Both the position numbers and the translations under genes were made by a program. The notes beneath the pieces were generated by a model, which was not told the origin of the DNA, made no database searches, and was given only the letters and a program-made list of their open reading frames with translations. From Methanocella_A sp963792125 (GTDB lineage: Archaea; Halobacteriota; Methanocellia; Methanocellales; Methanocellaceae), in NCBI GenBank assembly GCA_963792125.1, contig CAWBVA010000012.1, forward strand, positions 372,001 to 436,000: a stretch of 64,000 nucleotides of DNA, written 5' to 3'. Below are positions 54,268 through 64,000 of this stretch, piece by piece; the first letter of the stretch is position 1; each line of letters begins with the position of its first letter.

Positions 54268-56648
54268 CTATACCTGGGTCGGGATTTCCCTGGGCTCCTC
54301 CATATAGCACTTGATCGCCCCTATCAATCTCTCGATGTCCTCGTAAAAACGAGGCCCTCTCCCTACGTTCATGGCTTGCCTGTAAACGAGAGACTCGATG
54401 CTTTTTGGCAGCTCTCCGGCAGGCGGCAGGACCGACTCGTCAATGAGGACCGGTATGACGGGGACATTGCGGCTTATCGCGGCCTCGATCTCCATCCTCA
54501 CGTAATCGGCAGGATTGTCGAGCCGCCTTTGCTTGACGTTCCCGTCCCAGGCACCAAGCCACTGGCTACCGATGATCACGAGCAGGACCGAACATTTTTT
54601 CAGCGCGTTATCCAGGGCGACCCTGAAGTCCTGGCCGGCAGCGATGGACTCGATGTCCATGAATATCTCGCCTTGGCCGAGCTCGTTCTCCAGCCTCTCA
54701 AATATCCTGTCGGTAGCGTAAGCGCTATCGGCCCTGCGGTATGAGATAAAGACCTTAGAGGATCCCATGGCGGCCTTGATCGAGGGGTACGCCTGCCTGA
54801 TTCTCAAGAACTGGGCCTTAACGTCTGGCAGGCCGCGGCCCCCGCTGATGTTTTCCATGAGCGTTTCGATCGGCACCAGCCCGGCGTTTATTCTGGAGAT
54901 GTAGCCGTCGATAATGGGGGCATATTCTTTCCTTTCCTTGTCCTGTCCCATCGTCTCCTGGAGGCTTAATACACTGACCCGGTCATAGCTCTCGAGCATG
55001 CTCCAGTCTAGCTTTGAAATCAGCCTGTCTACCTCCTGCATCGGCATGGCTACTTTTTCCCGCCATGCTGCGACGTCGCTCATCTTTTGTTTGACATCAC
55101 CTAGCTCGCCAAGCTGTTGCTGAAGGCTTAGCTCGTTCTGGTTAAAGACTTCGCGAAGCGTATAGTAAATATAAAGATGGGAGGAGAGGGCGATGGCCCC
55201 CGTATTCTCGTAGAATAAAGAGTGCAAGGCGTTCTCCACCGAAACGAGGGAGGCCTTTATCCCATCTTTCTCGATACCTTCGGAGGCCATCAGATCCTGC
55301 AGCACGGTCCTCATGATGATGAAATGCAGGACATTATCTTTATTGACACGGAAGGTATAGCTATCTTCATACGGGACGACATTATTTGAAATATAGTTCC
55401 TGATCTTGGCCAGCCTGATCTTTAGTGAATTTGGGAAAAGTCATGCTTAATGACATCCTCGAGGTCAGTCGTATTCTCATAAAACTCCCTGATTACCTTC
55501 AGGCTAAAGCCTGTATTTTGGGGCGGGTTTATGCGTAATGCTTCTGCAGGCAGGCTGTCACCATATGCCATACAGTCCATGATCTGGTCGAAAAGCTTGT
55601 GGGCAGGTAACCTTAGGTTCTCTTTTAAGATCCCGTCGACGCCGGCACATTTTTTCGCCCACCTTCCAGTATTCTCTATGAATGAATAAAAATCATAAGA
55701 AACATTAAGCCCCCGAGTCCTCGAAAGCGTATCACAAAGCCCTGCCAGCAGGGCCAATTGTACCGTCCAGGAGATATTTTGCCCATACGTGGCATGGCCC
55801 GCTTTGATGAGTTGGGCTATCTCGCTTTGTTTGTATGCGAGAGCCGATATCCTTGAGATCAGTCCTCAAGGATAGGTCGAGGGTTCCACATGCCGTTCGA
55901 TATCGGCCTCCAGCTGCTCGGCCTGCTGAAGAGTATCACGATTGGCGTCATAGAAAGTATCGCAAAACGTTTTTAGGTAGTTGAAGAGGACATCGACGCT
56001 GTCCAGGCTGCAATTTCTTGACGAAGACCACATCCGGCTTCTCGGGGATGAACCACACAAGGCAGGGCATATAGCTCGCTAACCCTAGTTTTTGGTAGAG
56101 TTGCCTGACTATTTGATATGGCTTATACTGCGCTGCATCGCTGGTGATCGATGATTGACTTTTCAGTAATCTTTAACTTAAATCCGCTGCTTCTGCAAAA
56201 TATTTACCGTGAGACGATACGGGGCTACCACAGAGCTGTTCGCCTTACGCCCTTAAGGTCTTTTATGTCGTCCGAGTAAAAGATGAAGCGGACCCTGTCC
56301 GAAGTGACGTCGTCTATCATGCCGCAGTAGCGCATGATATCGTCAGTGGAATAGCCATCGTATAAAGAGGAAAGTAAAAAGCCCGTGGCAAAATAATGCC
56401 TGTCTATATGGTCAAAATTTTTCGGCGCCTTGATCAGTTCGGTACGTGAACTCGAAGATCCAATCGAACTTGAAGCCATACCCCAAGGACTTCTCTCCTA
56501 TACCATTATTAAGTATATTCTAGAGATATTTAAGCTTATTATCGTCGAGGCTTTCAAAAAACTTGCTACCTGGCAATAAGATCTGCTCGTCGACCCATAC
56601 CGTAAACTTGGTCCAGATCAGCCTGTTGCCTTTCCGGACGATCATCAC
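54268..56648 (-). pseudogene. TIR-domain protein with large N-terminal region, multiply interrupted
   Basis: The last 150 residues are a bacterial-type TIR domain: KVFISYRRADSAYATDRIFE, IFMDIESIAAGQDFRVALDN, CSVLLVIIGSQWLGAW and VRMEIEAAISRNVPVIPVLI. Upstream the same strand continues in alternating frames: PNSLKIRLAKIRNYISNNVV, GQNISWTVQLALLAGLCDTL, VDVLFNYLKTFCDTFYDANR, LASYMPCLVWFIPEKPDVVF, IDRHYFATGFLLSSLYDGYS and VRKGNRLIWTKFTVWVDEQI, back to a start near 56645. At least six frameshifts, one TGA and one TAG lie between. The joined product would be about 790 residues. TIR domains of this class are often NAD-cleaving defence effectors, but whether this one is active cannot be told. The last intact frame (54268-55314) could still be expressed. 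Confidence 0.6.
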
Positions 56649-56768
56649 TGTGGCTATCCTGTTCCCGGGACAGCCATCGGGGCCGTGATGCTTGCGCTTT
56701 CGGTCAGTGATATTTTAAAACGCAGGTAGCATCGATACCATGCCATATCATTTTATCGATGCGCTGCG

Positions 56769-57011
56769 ATGGCACTATCGGAGATGGACGACATGATGGG
56801 AGAACCCAGGCCAGTCGGGAACGATCCCAGGCGCTATACCAGCCCGATAAAAATCAAGTTGCGCGAACTGGTCAGCCAGATGCGTGACGATGTGGACAGA
56901 GTTGACGACGAGAAGGCAAAAGCGTTGCTCGAGGTCAGCGCCGAGGTCGTCTCGGGACTGATGCAGGCGTTCGAGGACTACGAGGCGAAGAACGAGGCCG
57001 CCTGGCGATGA
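56769..57011 (+). CDS. Small helical protein of unknown function
   Basis: The 80-residue protein (MALSEMDDMMGEPRPVGNDP...) is acidic, and its second half is a single long amphipathic helix (KIKLRELVSQMRDDVDRVDD and following). No family is recognised. The length, codon use and a following intact gene support it being real. It is divergent from the TIR gene. Confidence 0.5.
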   Translation: MALSEMDDMMGEPRPVGNDPRRYTSPIKIKLRELVSQMRDDVDRVDDEKAKALLEVSAEVVSGLMQAFEDYEAKNEAAWR

Positions 57012-57096
57012 GAGGTCTCTGATATTTCTGTACTCTCTGTGGTCCCGTGGGAATACAGTAAATGATATCAACAAGCAGCTTTCATTATGACCTGAT

Positions 57097-57615
57097 ATGC
57101 TGGAGCGAATGAGGATCATAGCCGACTACCAGTTCGGCAAAGGAGCCGGAAAGGCGCTGTTCCCGGACGGCGTTACGTTCACGCTGTCCCGGACGGGCCG
57201 GGTGCGCCAGATCGTGGAAGGCGACCGGCGCATAGCCACGGTCAGGGCGAACGACGGCTTTTTAATCCTCAGCACTTTCGGCGGCGAGAAGCTAAAGGCA
57301 GTGCTGCCTTACCCGCAGAAGCGAGTGGTGATGAACGAGGACGCGGCGCCGTTCGTGGCTAAGGGCAAGACGGCGTTCTGTAAGTTCGTGGTCAGCTGCG
57401 ACCCGGAGATCAGGGCTTTCGAGGAAGTGCTCCTCGTCGATAAGGACGATCGTCTGCTTGCGACAGGCCAGGCGTTGCTTGCTGCTCCGGAAATCATGGC
57501 GTTCAAGCGTGGCTCGGCAGTAAATGTCAGGTATGGCGTTAAGGGTAAAGAGATGGGCGCAACGAGCTACCATAGACGGGCTTTGCTATCGGAACATTTT
57601 CTTCCTGTCCATTGA
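57097..57615 (+). CDS. PUA-domain putative RNA-binding protein
   Basis: The 172-residue protein begins MLERMRIIADYQFGKGAGKA, continues LSRTGRVRQIVEGDRRIATV and LKAVLPYPQKRVVMNEDAAP, and carries a PUA-like domain in its second half (FVAKGKTAFCKFVVSCDPEI, LLAAPEIMAFKRGSAVNVRY). This matches archaeal PUA proteins related to the C-terminal part of archaeosine transglycosylase. The exact substrate is unknown. Its 3' end overlaps the convergent propeller gene by about 30 bases, and the last 20 residues may be altered by an indel. Confidence 0.7.
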   Translation: MLERMRIIADYQFGKGAGKALFPDGVTFTLSRTGRVRQIVEGDRRIATVRANDGFLILSTFGGEKLKAVLPYPQKRVVMNEDAAPFVAKGKTAFCKFVVSCDPEIRAFEEVLLVDKDDRLLATGQALLAAPEIMAFKRGSAVNVRYGVKGKEMGATSYHRRALLSEHFLPVH

Positions 57616-58928
57616 TCTTTTAATGAGGATTAAAACGACCGACAGGGATATGAACGCGACCAGAAACAGCGGCGCCTGGCAGAGAATATATACGGCTTGT
57701 GGTAAATCAACATCCGGACAGACTTGATCGCTTCATCCAGAGGCGTCAGCGTATAAGGAGCGTCCGGGGACTTAATCAGCAGGATATCGCTATTATGCCG
57801 CTCGCCTGCCAGCACAATCGCTCCGTCGTCGCTTTTTACGAGAGAGATGCCTGTGGCTACGCCGGAACTGCCGAATCTTTATCCACTGCTGCGTCCCGTT
57901 GCTGTCAGACCTTTAGGAGAAAGTGTCCGAGTCGATCACATAGTAGCCGTCCCGGGTCAGGACCGAGAAACCCGTAACCGCATAGCCGCAATCGTCCATC
58001 TGTACGATCGCGTTGCATAGTCGTCATCGGTGCTCGCGTTATACGTTTTTCCACAGGACGTTCCCATCTTGATCTGTCCGCACGACATAGACACTGGAAC
58101 CTCGAACTGCCTGAAGGGTCTCACGTTTGCGGTGCTGTTGTGGCCGGCGATCACGAAGCCGCCGTCCCGGTCCTCGATGATGGAGATCTCCGCCTGTGTA
58201 ACCGCTGCCATAATATTTCAGCCACGTCATGTTGCCTGCGGCATCGGCCTTCATCAGAAACATCTTACCAGTTTTGTCGAAAGACGGCCCGCCTGCAATG
58301 ACGAAACCGCCGTCCCGGGTCGACAGCGCCCGGCCGACATCCAGGTCAGGTTCGTCATACGAGCGGTCCCGGATTAAGTTACCGTCAGGGCCAAACCTCA
58401 TGAGGAATACGCTGCGGTTGCTCGTGCCTGCCAGGATATATCCGTCCGGGGCTGCCTCCAGAGATTTTACCCGCCCGTCAAACCACGTCAGGTGATATTT
58501 CTTCCACAGCACCTGGCCGCTGGCATCGACCTTGATCAGGATACGAGAGCCGATGCTGTACTGTCCGAGGCTACCCGCGAGGACATAACCGCCTCCGGGG
58601 GCTTCGCATACGTAGCCGCCAAGGAAACTTTGGTTGTCACCATAGGTGCGATACCATTCCTGATTGCCGTTTTTATCGGTTTTCAATAAGAAGAAATTAT
58701 CGATGCTCCATGCATAACTGGAATTTTGTAAATGCCAGTCTGTCCATCCGCCGATCAGGAAGCCCCCGTCGGAAGTATTGACCAGAGAATAGCAGTAATC
58801 CTGCTGATGCCCCCGAATGTCCTCGACCACTCGTATCCCGCTGCGGACGCCGGAAAAGCGCTGGTTGCCAGGACGATAGTCATACATAATGCCATTAGCA
58901 ACAATATCGCGATCGTCTGCCGCCTCAT
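57586..58928 (-). CDS. Secreted beta-propeller protein with C-terminal anchor (several frameshifts)
   Basis: A signal peptide (MRRQTIAILLLMALCMTIVL, cleavage near ASAAGYEW) is followed by repeated blades whose inner strands read DGGFLIGG, GGGYVLAG, PDGYILAG and DGGFVIAG (twice), each followed by a lysine- or glutamate-tipped strand (FLLKTDKNGNQEWYRTYG, FLMKADAAGNMTWLKYYG). A C-terminal span LFLVAFISLSVVLILI with a KRSMDRKKMFR tail anchors it. Frames change near 58840, 58225, 58050 and 57960-57720. GGTGATG upstream fixes the ATG at 58928. It is probably a cell-surface propeller of unknown ligand and the first of three propeller genes in this end of the window. Confidence 0.65.
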
Positions 58929-59100
58929 CCCAACATCACCGTATGATCCCATAACAGCGGAAATGTTATTAAAGAGTTATGTCACATTTAGAGAATTACC
59001 GGAGCCATTTATGGAAGGGACGATTATTTCTACATTTACGTGCAAAATAAATCCATATTATGCCCGTTCGTTCCCTGCTCAACCGGATGTTGACCTATGA

Positions 59101-59121
59101 TGAGAGAAACTATATTTAAGC
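59101..59121 (+). promoter_or_regulatory. Promoter block shared with the second propeller gene
   Basis: TGAGAGAAACTATATTTAAG plus C is repeated with one mismatch at 62518-62538. It contains a TATA box (TATATTTAAG) preceded by a purine-rich element. It lies 52 bases before the start codon here and 50 bases before it in the second gene. Confidence 0.6.
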
Positions 59122-59152
59122 TGCCCCTTTAGATACACATGCAGTGAGATCG

Positions 59153-61372
59153 ATGAGGAAACCCTATCTATTCGAGGCCACGTTAGCGATTATTCTCATT
59201 GTACTCTTAACCGCAGTGTACCTGATGGTCACCGCCAGTACGACATCCGTATCGGGATGGGAGTTCCAGGGCGACGGAGTAGTGCAATACATGACCGTCG
59301 GCCAGAACGACACGCTGTACGCGTTCAAGAGCGACAGCATCTACGCCATCGACAGCGGTCGGCAACCTCGTCTGGAGCTACCAGGTCCCCGGCCAGTGGA
59401 AGATCATCAACAGCTGGCAGCGGCCGACCTATGCCTCCGATCAGTCCGGCACGGTGGAATCGTACCCCGTGGCAGACGCTTCGTCAGGCTACCTGTACGT
59501 TTTAGCGTTGCCGGACATCGCGCTGGAAGACCTGAAAATCCAGTACTATCAGGCACAGCTGTCAGGCCTATACTTCGACGCGGCAGTGCTCGCGATCTCA
59601 CCGGACGGCAGGCTTGCGTGGGAACTGCCCCTGAAGGTCAAAATCAACGCCAACGACATCATCGGGCTCACTGACATGAAAGACTTCAGGATGAAGCAGA
59701 CCGTCGCGCTGCGCTCTGACAGCGGCCGCCTGTACGTGTTCAATGATAATGTCGAGACCGTAGTCGACAGGAACGGGACGGTACTGTTCAGCATAGCGGA
59801 TGTGGCCCGGCCTGCGTCGATCGACGAGACCGGCAACATCTACCTGATGAAGGCGCAGTCTGCCGACAGTGACATCCGCGATCCGCATCGAGGCGTATAA
59901 TGCCAGCGGCGAGAAGATATGGGACCGGGACATCCAGGGCACAGTGGCTACCCAGTATGTGGCCGACGACCTGTGGGCCCAGTTCAACTGCCTGCCCATG
60001 TACCAGAACGGCACGCTATATGTGCCTCTGACCAGGGGCATCGTGGCGCTGGACAAGATGGGCCGCACAATGTGGTGGAGATACCTGCCAGGGGACAACA
60101 ACGCGCTCTTCGATCTCATGCCCATCGACTCCGCGGGCAATATCTACATCAGGCAGCAGAACCCCGGCTCGACCACCTCGAACATCTACATCATCGGGCC
60201 GGACGGCATGACCCGGACCGCCCCGTGGCAGTACGACTCGAAGTATGGCAACCTCGTCCACACGGCCGCCAGTGACGGCATCGTGTACAACGTGGACAGG
60301 ACGACGTTCGGCAACACCGGAAGCGTGTATAACCTGGGCACCGAGAAGATCACCGCATACAGCGTCAGCAACGGCACGGCCCTGTGGAGCTACACGCTGC
60401 CAGTCGGCAACCGGCAGACGGTGACGCTTAACGAGAGCAACGTCGACGACATCTTCCGGGGACAGAGCGGCGCGGTCAACCTGCTCGACCTGAATAACGA
60501 TTATTACTCCCGGTATTCAAACCCCATGGCGGAAGGAGCAATCAGCGGCGTATCGCTCATGCCTGTCGGCTGGCCTGACATCAGCATATACCCTGGCTCC
60601 GACGTCATATACGTCAGCTTCCGCAGCACCACCTACGAGTCGCCCATCATCCTGAACCGTTCCAGGGCAGTCTATTCGAGCGGCATCTATGCCCTCGGCC
60701 ACGACGGAAGGCTGGTATGGGAGAAGCAGCTGAGCGCTCCGGTGACATCCGCGGCGGCTAATAACAGCACCATCTATTACAGCACCGGAGACGGGAAGAT
60801 CTTCGGCACCTCCGTCAATAAGGTGGTCGCCGGGTTCGCCCTCCTGGCGCCTTAGCCATATTCTTCAAGTTCTTCGTCTTCGGCACGGTATCGCGTGCCA
60901 GGGACCGGCTCGACAAGAACGACAACCGGAACATGGTGCTGTCGTTCATCGCCGGCAACCCGGGCGTCACTGCGGTGGACATCTCAAGGGACCTGCACCT
61001 GAACGTGGGCACGGTCCGGTACCACCTGCTGATCCTGGGGATCAACCACAAGATCGTAGAGCACAAGGATGACAAGTACCTCAGGTACTTCACCAACTCC
61101 AACTCCTACAGCCTCGAAGAGGAGCTGTGGTCTCGCTCATGAAGCGCGAGCCCATGTGGAGGGTGCTGAATACGCTGGCGGAGAAGCCCGGGCTGTCCAA
61201 CGTGGAGATTTCCAGGGAACTAAACATTTCCACCGGTGCTGCAAGCCGCCACATGAACGAGCTGCTCACCAAGGGCGTCGTCATGAAGGTCCCACAGGCA
61301 GACCGGGGCTATGCTTACTCCATCAAGGAAGAGTACAGTCAGTACGTCACGAAGATGATGGACCGGCTGTAA
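59153..61372 (+). CDS. Membrane-anchored propeller protein with two cytoplasmic winged helices (several frameshifts)
   Basis: The joined protein of about 739 residues begins with a signal anchor (FEATLAIILIVLLTAVYLMV). An extracellular PQQ-type beta-propeller follows, with blade motifs such as NDTLYAFKSDSIYAIDS, NGTLYVPLTRGIVALDKMG, IYALGHDGRLVWEKQ and STIYYSTGDGKIFG. A second span (VVAGFALLAPLAIFFKFFVF) leads to the cytoplasm, where two helix-turn-helix domains follow: NPGVTAVDISRDLHLNVGTV and KPGLSNVEISRELNISTGAA. Frames join at about 59355, 59875, 60853 and 61130, each by one base. It appears to be a one-component membrane transcription regulator that senses outside and binds DNA inside; this is inferred from architecture. 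ATG at 59153 matches the start of its paralogue. Confidence 0.72.
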
Positions 61373-61653
61373 TACTATTTTTAGCCGCAAATGAGCTGGG
61401 CGAAAAGTCGCCTTCCGGGCGGCCGCCCGCGCACACGTAGGCGGATATGCGTTACAGCATACTCGTTATTTATTGAATTCCTTGCTTTGCATAGTCATTA
61501 TTACAACTTTATACACTGAAGCCGACACCGAACACAACGTATAGTAATTCCTTAACAATTGAACAGGCTCGAGCAGAACTACTACGGTATCACTCGTGCA
61601 CGACGTACATGTATGGCTGCAGAGCCATTTCACGTTTGTATTGTATATGTCGA
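61373..61653. other. Gap between convergent genes with GC palindrome
   Basis: The 281 bases contain GGGCGGCCGCCC (about 61417-61428), a perfect palindrome followed by the CG-type tract GCGCACACG. The rest is AT-rich and no gene is supported; a 63-codon minus-strand frame at 61466-61657 is not protein-like. Confidence 0.35.
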
Positions 61654-62391
61654 TCATTGACTTTCAAGATCCGCGAAAAACGCAAAAGAAGGTTCACATA
61701 AAAGCCGGGAAATTTCCCGGACGATTAAGCCAAAGGGAGGCAGTGTAGCTTCAGGGTCCACCGGCTCCAGGTTGGAAAGGTCAGGGTTGATCAGGACAGG
61801 TAACGTGGTCGTCTTGACCGTTTCGTCACCCACGAAGAAGGTCACGCGAGACTCGGTGTCAGGCAAGATATCCAGCGCGTAGTAGCTTACCTTGAACACG
61901 AAAGTCTCGCCAGACTCCAGTATAGCATCCCCGTCGGAGCCCGACCAGCTGGCCCCGTTATTCTTTAACTCGCTGTAAGTGTTTTCCTGGCGAACGCTCC
62001 CGCTATTCCATAACGAAAAGCGCATCAGACCCATATCGATCGGATCTGACAGTTTCCCTGGGTATTCTTCCCCAGGGTATAGCTTAGCTTATACGTCCGG
62101 CTCGAGGCATCGCCCTCGTAGTTGACGTTGACCGTGTACCGGGATGGCACCGGGGTCGGCGTGGGCGTCGGTGTCGAGGGATGAAATCTTAGCAGTCGGG
62201 TCCGGGGTGGTCTGGGGATCGACCGTGGGCACGAACAGCGTCGCAGTCGGGGAGCCGGTTTTTCCACTGAAATCGAGTGAGCCGAGCACGTTGATGGCTG
62301 CATATCCTGCCCCGATGAGCACGATAGCGGCGATGACGAAGCAAACGGTAAACTTGATGATAAATGCTGTTTCCTTATCCGTAAATCTCAC
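61654..62391 (-). CDS. Membrane-anchored, pilin-like surface protein (two frameshifts)
   Basis: A basic-acidic N-terminus MRFTDKETAF and a long hydrophobic helix (IIKFTVCFVIAAIVLIGAGY) are followed by a TP-rich linker (VDPQTTPDPTAKIS, PTPTPTPVPSRYTV) and a beta-rich domain (GDAILESGETFVFKVSYYAL, ESRVTFFVGDETVKTTTLPV). The plan resembles archaeal type IV pilin-like or single-anchor surface proteins; a class III signal site is not clear. One-base corrections at about 62180 and 62045 join the three parts. It sits between the two paralogous propeller regulators on the opposite strand. Corrected length about 245 residues. Confidence 0.6.
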
Positions 62392-62517
62392 AACCTGGAT
62401 ACCGTCAGGCTACCCTGTGATTCGCCTGCTGACAATCAAACGATAAGAATATGAGCTTATAAGTTTTATGGCACCAAATGTTAACTGTAAAAATGATTTT
62501 TCGGGATTAGGGTTTGG

Positions 62518-62538
62518 TGAGAGAACCTATATTTAAGC
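62518..62538 (+). promoter_or_regulatory. Promoter block shared with the first propeller gene
   Basis: TGAGAGAACCTATATTTAAG plus C matches 59101-59121 at 20 of 21 positions and lies 50 bases before the ATG at 62568. Conservation upstream of two paralogues that are otherwise clearly diverged at the DNA level suggests a functional promoter or operator. Confidence 0.6.
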
Positions 62539-62567
62539 GGGCTCCCACTGATCACCAGGTGAGACAG

Positions 62568-64000
62568 ATGGGCAGGTCCTTTGCGTTCGAGGCGGCGCTG
62601 GCGCTGATTGTTATCGTGCTGTCATGCGTGCTGTTCCTGATGATCGTCAGCACGCCTCACCAGGAAGCCGCCGGATGGGAACTGCCCGGCAACGGCAGCG
62701 TGGACTACATGTTCGTGGGCAGCAACGACACGCTGTATGCCTTCCGGGGCAACGACGTCGCGGCCGTCAGGAGTGACGGGAGCCTGGTGTGGTCGATCAG
62801 TGTCCCTGGGGAATGGAGCGTTATCAATAGCTGGGAAGGGACCGGCTATGCCTGGTATACCGGCCCGATCGTCGCTGAGGACACGGGCAACCTGTACGTA
62901 ATAGCGGTGCTGCACCTGACAGCGGAAGATCGTGAAGCGTTGAACGTCAGCGTCTTACCGCCGATCTTCAGCAGGCTCGCGGTGATCATCGCGATCGGGC
63001 CGGACGGAAAGCTGAAGTGGCAGTGCCCGTTCCATATCGAAGTCCCTGCTGATCTAATGGGACGATGATACTGAGCTGCCTTACACAGTTTCGCTTAAAG
63101 TCCTTAACGGCAGGATTTACCTTTTCCATGACTACAGCGAGCAGATAATGGACGAAAACCTCACTGAGGTAACATTGCTGGAAGACCTGGCCGGACCCCC
63201 GGCGATCGACGAGGAAGGGTATGTATACGCTGTCAGAGCTATCCGTCCTTATAATGTCAACAGTTTCCAGCAGATGCCGTCTGGACGTAGACATGTCGCG
63301 ACCAGTATTTGAGGCATATCAACGTGCTCCCGACCAGCGTCATCAACGCGTACCGCCCCGATGGCAGCCTCGCCTGGAGCCGGGACATCGGTCACAGTGC
63401 AGTCCGGCAGATGATCCGGGACAATGCACGGGAAGACTATTCAACGCTGCCGTTGTATTTTAGCGGCACGCTGTACGTGCCTTTGAAAGACGGCGTCATA
63501 GCGCTCGACAGGGATGGCAACACGAAATGGGAAACCCATCTCCCGGCCGACGGGACCTACTCGCTGTTCGAGCTGATGCCGGTGGACGAACAAGGCAACG
63601 TGTATGTCAAGAAAGTCGAGAGCCTTCCCATGGGCAACACACTGGAATATCTCTGCGTCATTTCCCCCGGGGGCAGCGTCTCGACCGTGCAGTGGCCATA
63701 TGCGCCGACCGGCGCATTATACGGACAGGTCATCCTGCCCGTGCCGATGAGCGCCAGTAACGGCATAATCTACACGTTCAACAGTACCGGGTACATGGAC
63801 GCGAAGACGTTCAACTGGATCATGCGGACGGAACGGTTCAACCCGGACCGGCTCATGGCCTTCGATGCCAGGACAGGAGCCGAGCTCTGGAACTTCACTG
63901 TGCCCGCCGCCGATAAATACATCGTCAGGCTGGACGATGAGAACCTGAGGAAAGCACTGCCCGGCTACACGCCGGAGATGGCGGCAGAGTCCATAGACAG
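62568..64000 (+). CDS. Second propeller membrane protein, paralogue of the 59153 gene (frameshifted, runs off window)
   Basis: The start MGRSFAFEAALALIVIVLSC plus VLFLMIVSTPHQEAAGW is collinear with the first propeller gene, as are VDYMFVGSNDTLYAFRGNDV, LVWSISVPGEWSVINSWEGT, SGTLYVPLKDGVIALDRDGN and LFELMPVDEQGNVYVKKVES. Single-base shifts occur at about 63062 and 63300. AGGTGA fixes the ATG at 62568. The gene is still open at the window's end, inside the propeller, so whether it also carries the second span and winged helices cannot be seen. Confidence 0.7.

Noticed and set aside
56520..56530. In-frame TAG in the TIR gene read as pyrrolysine
   Set aside because: Some methanogens decode UAG, but the same gene also has several frameshifts and a TGA, no pyl genes are in the window, and no downstream insertion element was recognised.
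61466..61657. 63-codon minus-strand frame downstream of the pilin-like gene
   Set aside because: Cys/Ser/Tyr-rich chance frame in an AT-rich gap, with no ribosome site and no resemblance to a protein family.

Overview
The window looks like a chromosomal segment of a methanogenic archaeon, most likely a member of Methanocellales (Rice Cluster I) or a close relative in the Methanosarcina-side methanogens. The assignment rests on gene content: coenzyme F420 genes (cofE, cofC, cofG and two cofH), the archaeal purine ligase PurP, membrane-bound LonB, Thg1, a THUMP-type tRNA methyltransferase, a RecA-superfamily KaiC-like ATPase, GGAGGTGAT-type ribosome sites and AT-rich archaeal TATA boxes. No tRNA, rRNA, CRISPR array, transposase or phage gene was found.

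Layout. 0.5-7 kb: NYN-LOTUS protein, three purP paralogues and a COG2509 FAD protein. 7-13.6 kb: cofE, enolase, cofC, a surface protein, cofG-cofH. 13.6-17.4 kb: metal-handling block of two small Cys-rich/YHS proteins, UspA, a YHS-fused P-type ATPase and a broken secreted protein. 17.5-26.6 kb: cell-wall-binding-like protein, second cofH, purC, Thg1, an MFS carrier, PRC-barrel, site-2 protease and TraB proteins. 26.8-30.2 kb: an XRE regulator divergent from a TauT/NitT-type ABC importer whose binding protein is circularly permuted. 30.3-32.2 kb: KaiC-like ATPase, two small membrane proteins and a receiver. 32.3-40.7 kb: HTH_42 protein, RND exporter with a COG1361 surface protein, LonB. 40.7-47.3 kb: three paralogous ABC-2 permeases with two ATPases, an MFS carrier and two tiny membrane peptides. 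47.7-53.9 kb: TldD/PmbA, PNPOx-like protein, UPF0210-ACT pair, Trm11-like methyltransferase. 54.3-64 kb: a broken TIR-domain protein, a PUA protein, a secreted propeller, and two paralogous membrane proteins with extracellular propellers; the first clearly ends in two cytoplasmic winged helices, and the second runs off the window.

Two properties dominate. First, more than 30 single-base frameshifts interrupt otherwise well-conserved genes, including genes expected to be essential. This is more easily explained by base-level sequence error than by decay, although a few loci (TIR protein, 16.7-17.4 kb) may be true pseudogenes. Where frames had to be joined, the joined coordinates are given. Second, gene ends, especially convergent ones, carry recurrent palindromes and CG-alternating tracts that look like terminators or a dispersed repeat family.

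The most notable biology is the permuted substrate-binding protein, the propeller/winged-helix membrane regulators with a shared 21-bp promoter block, the purP paralogue lacking the usual glycine-rich loop, and the orphan ABC-2 permease with small single-span peptides nearby.
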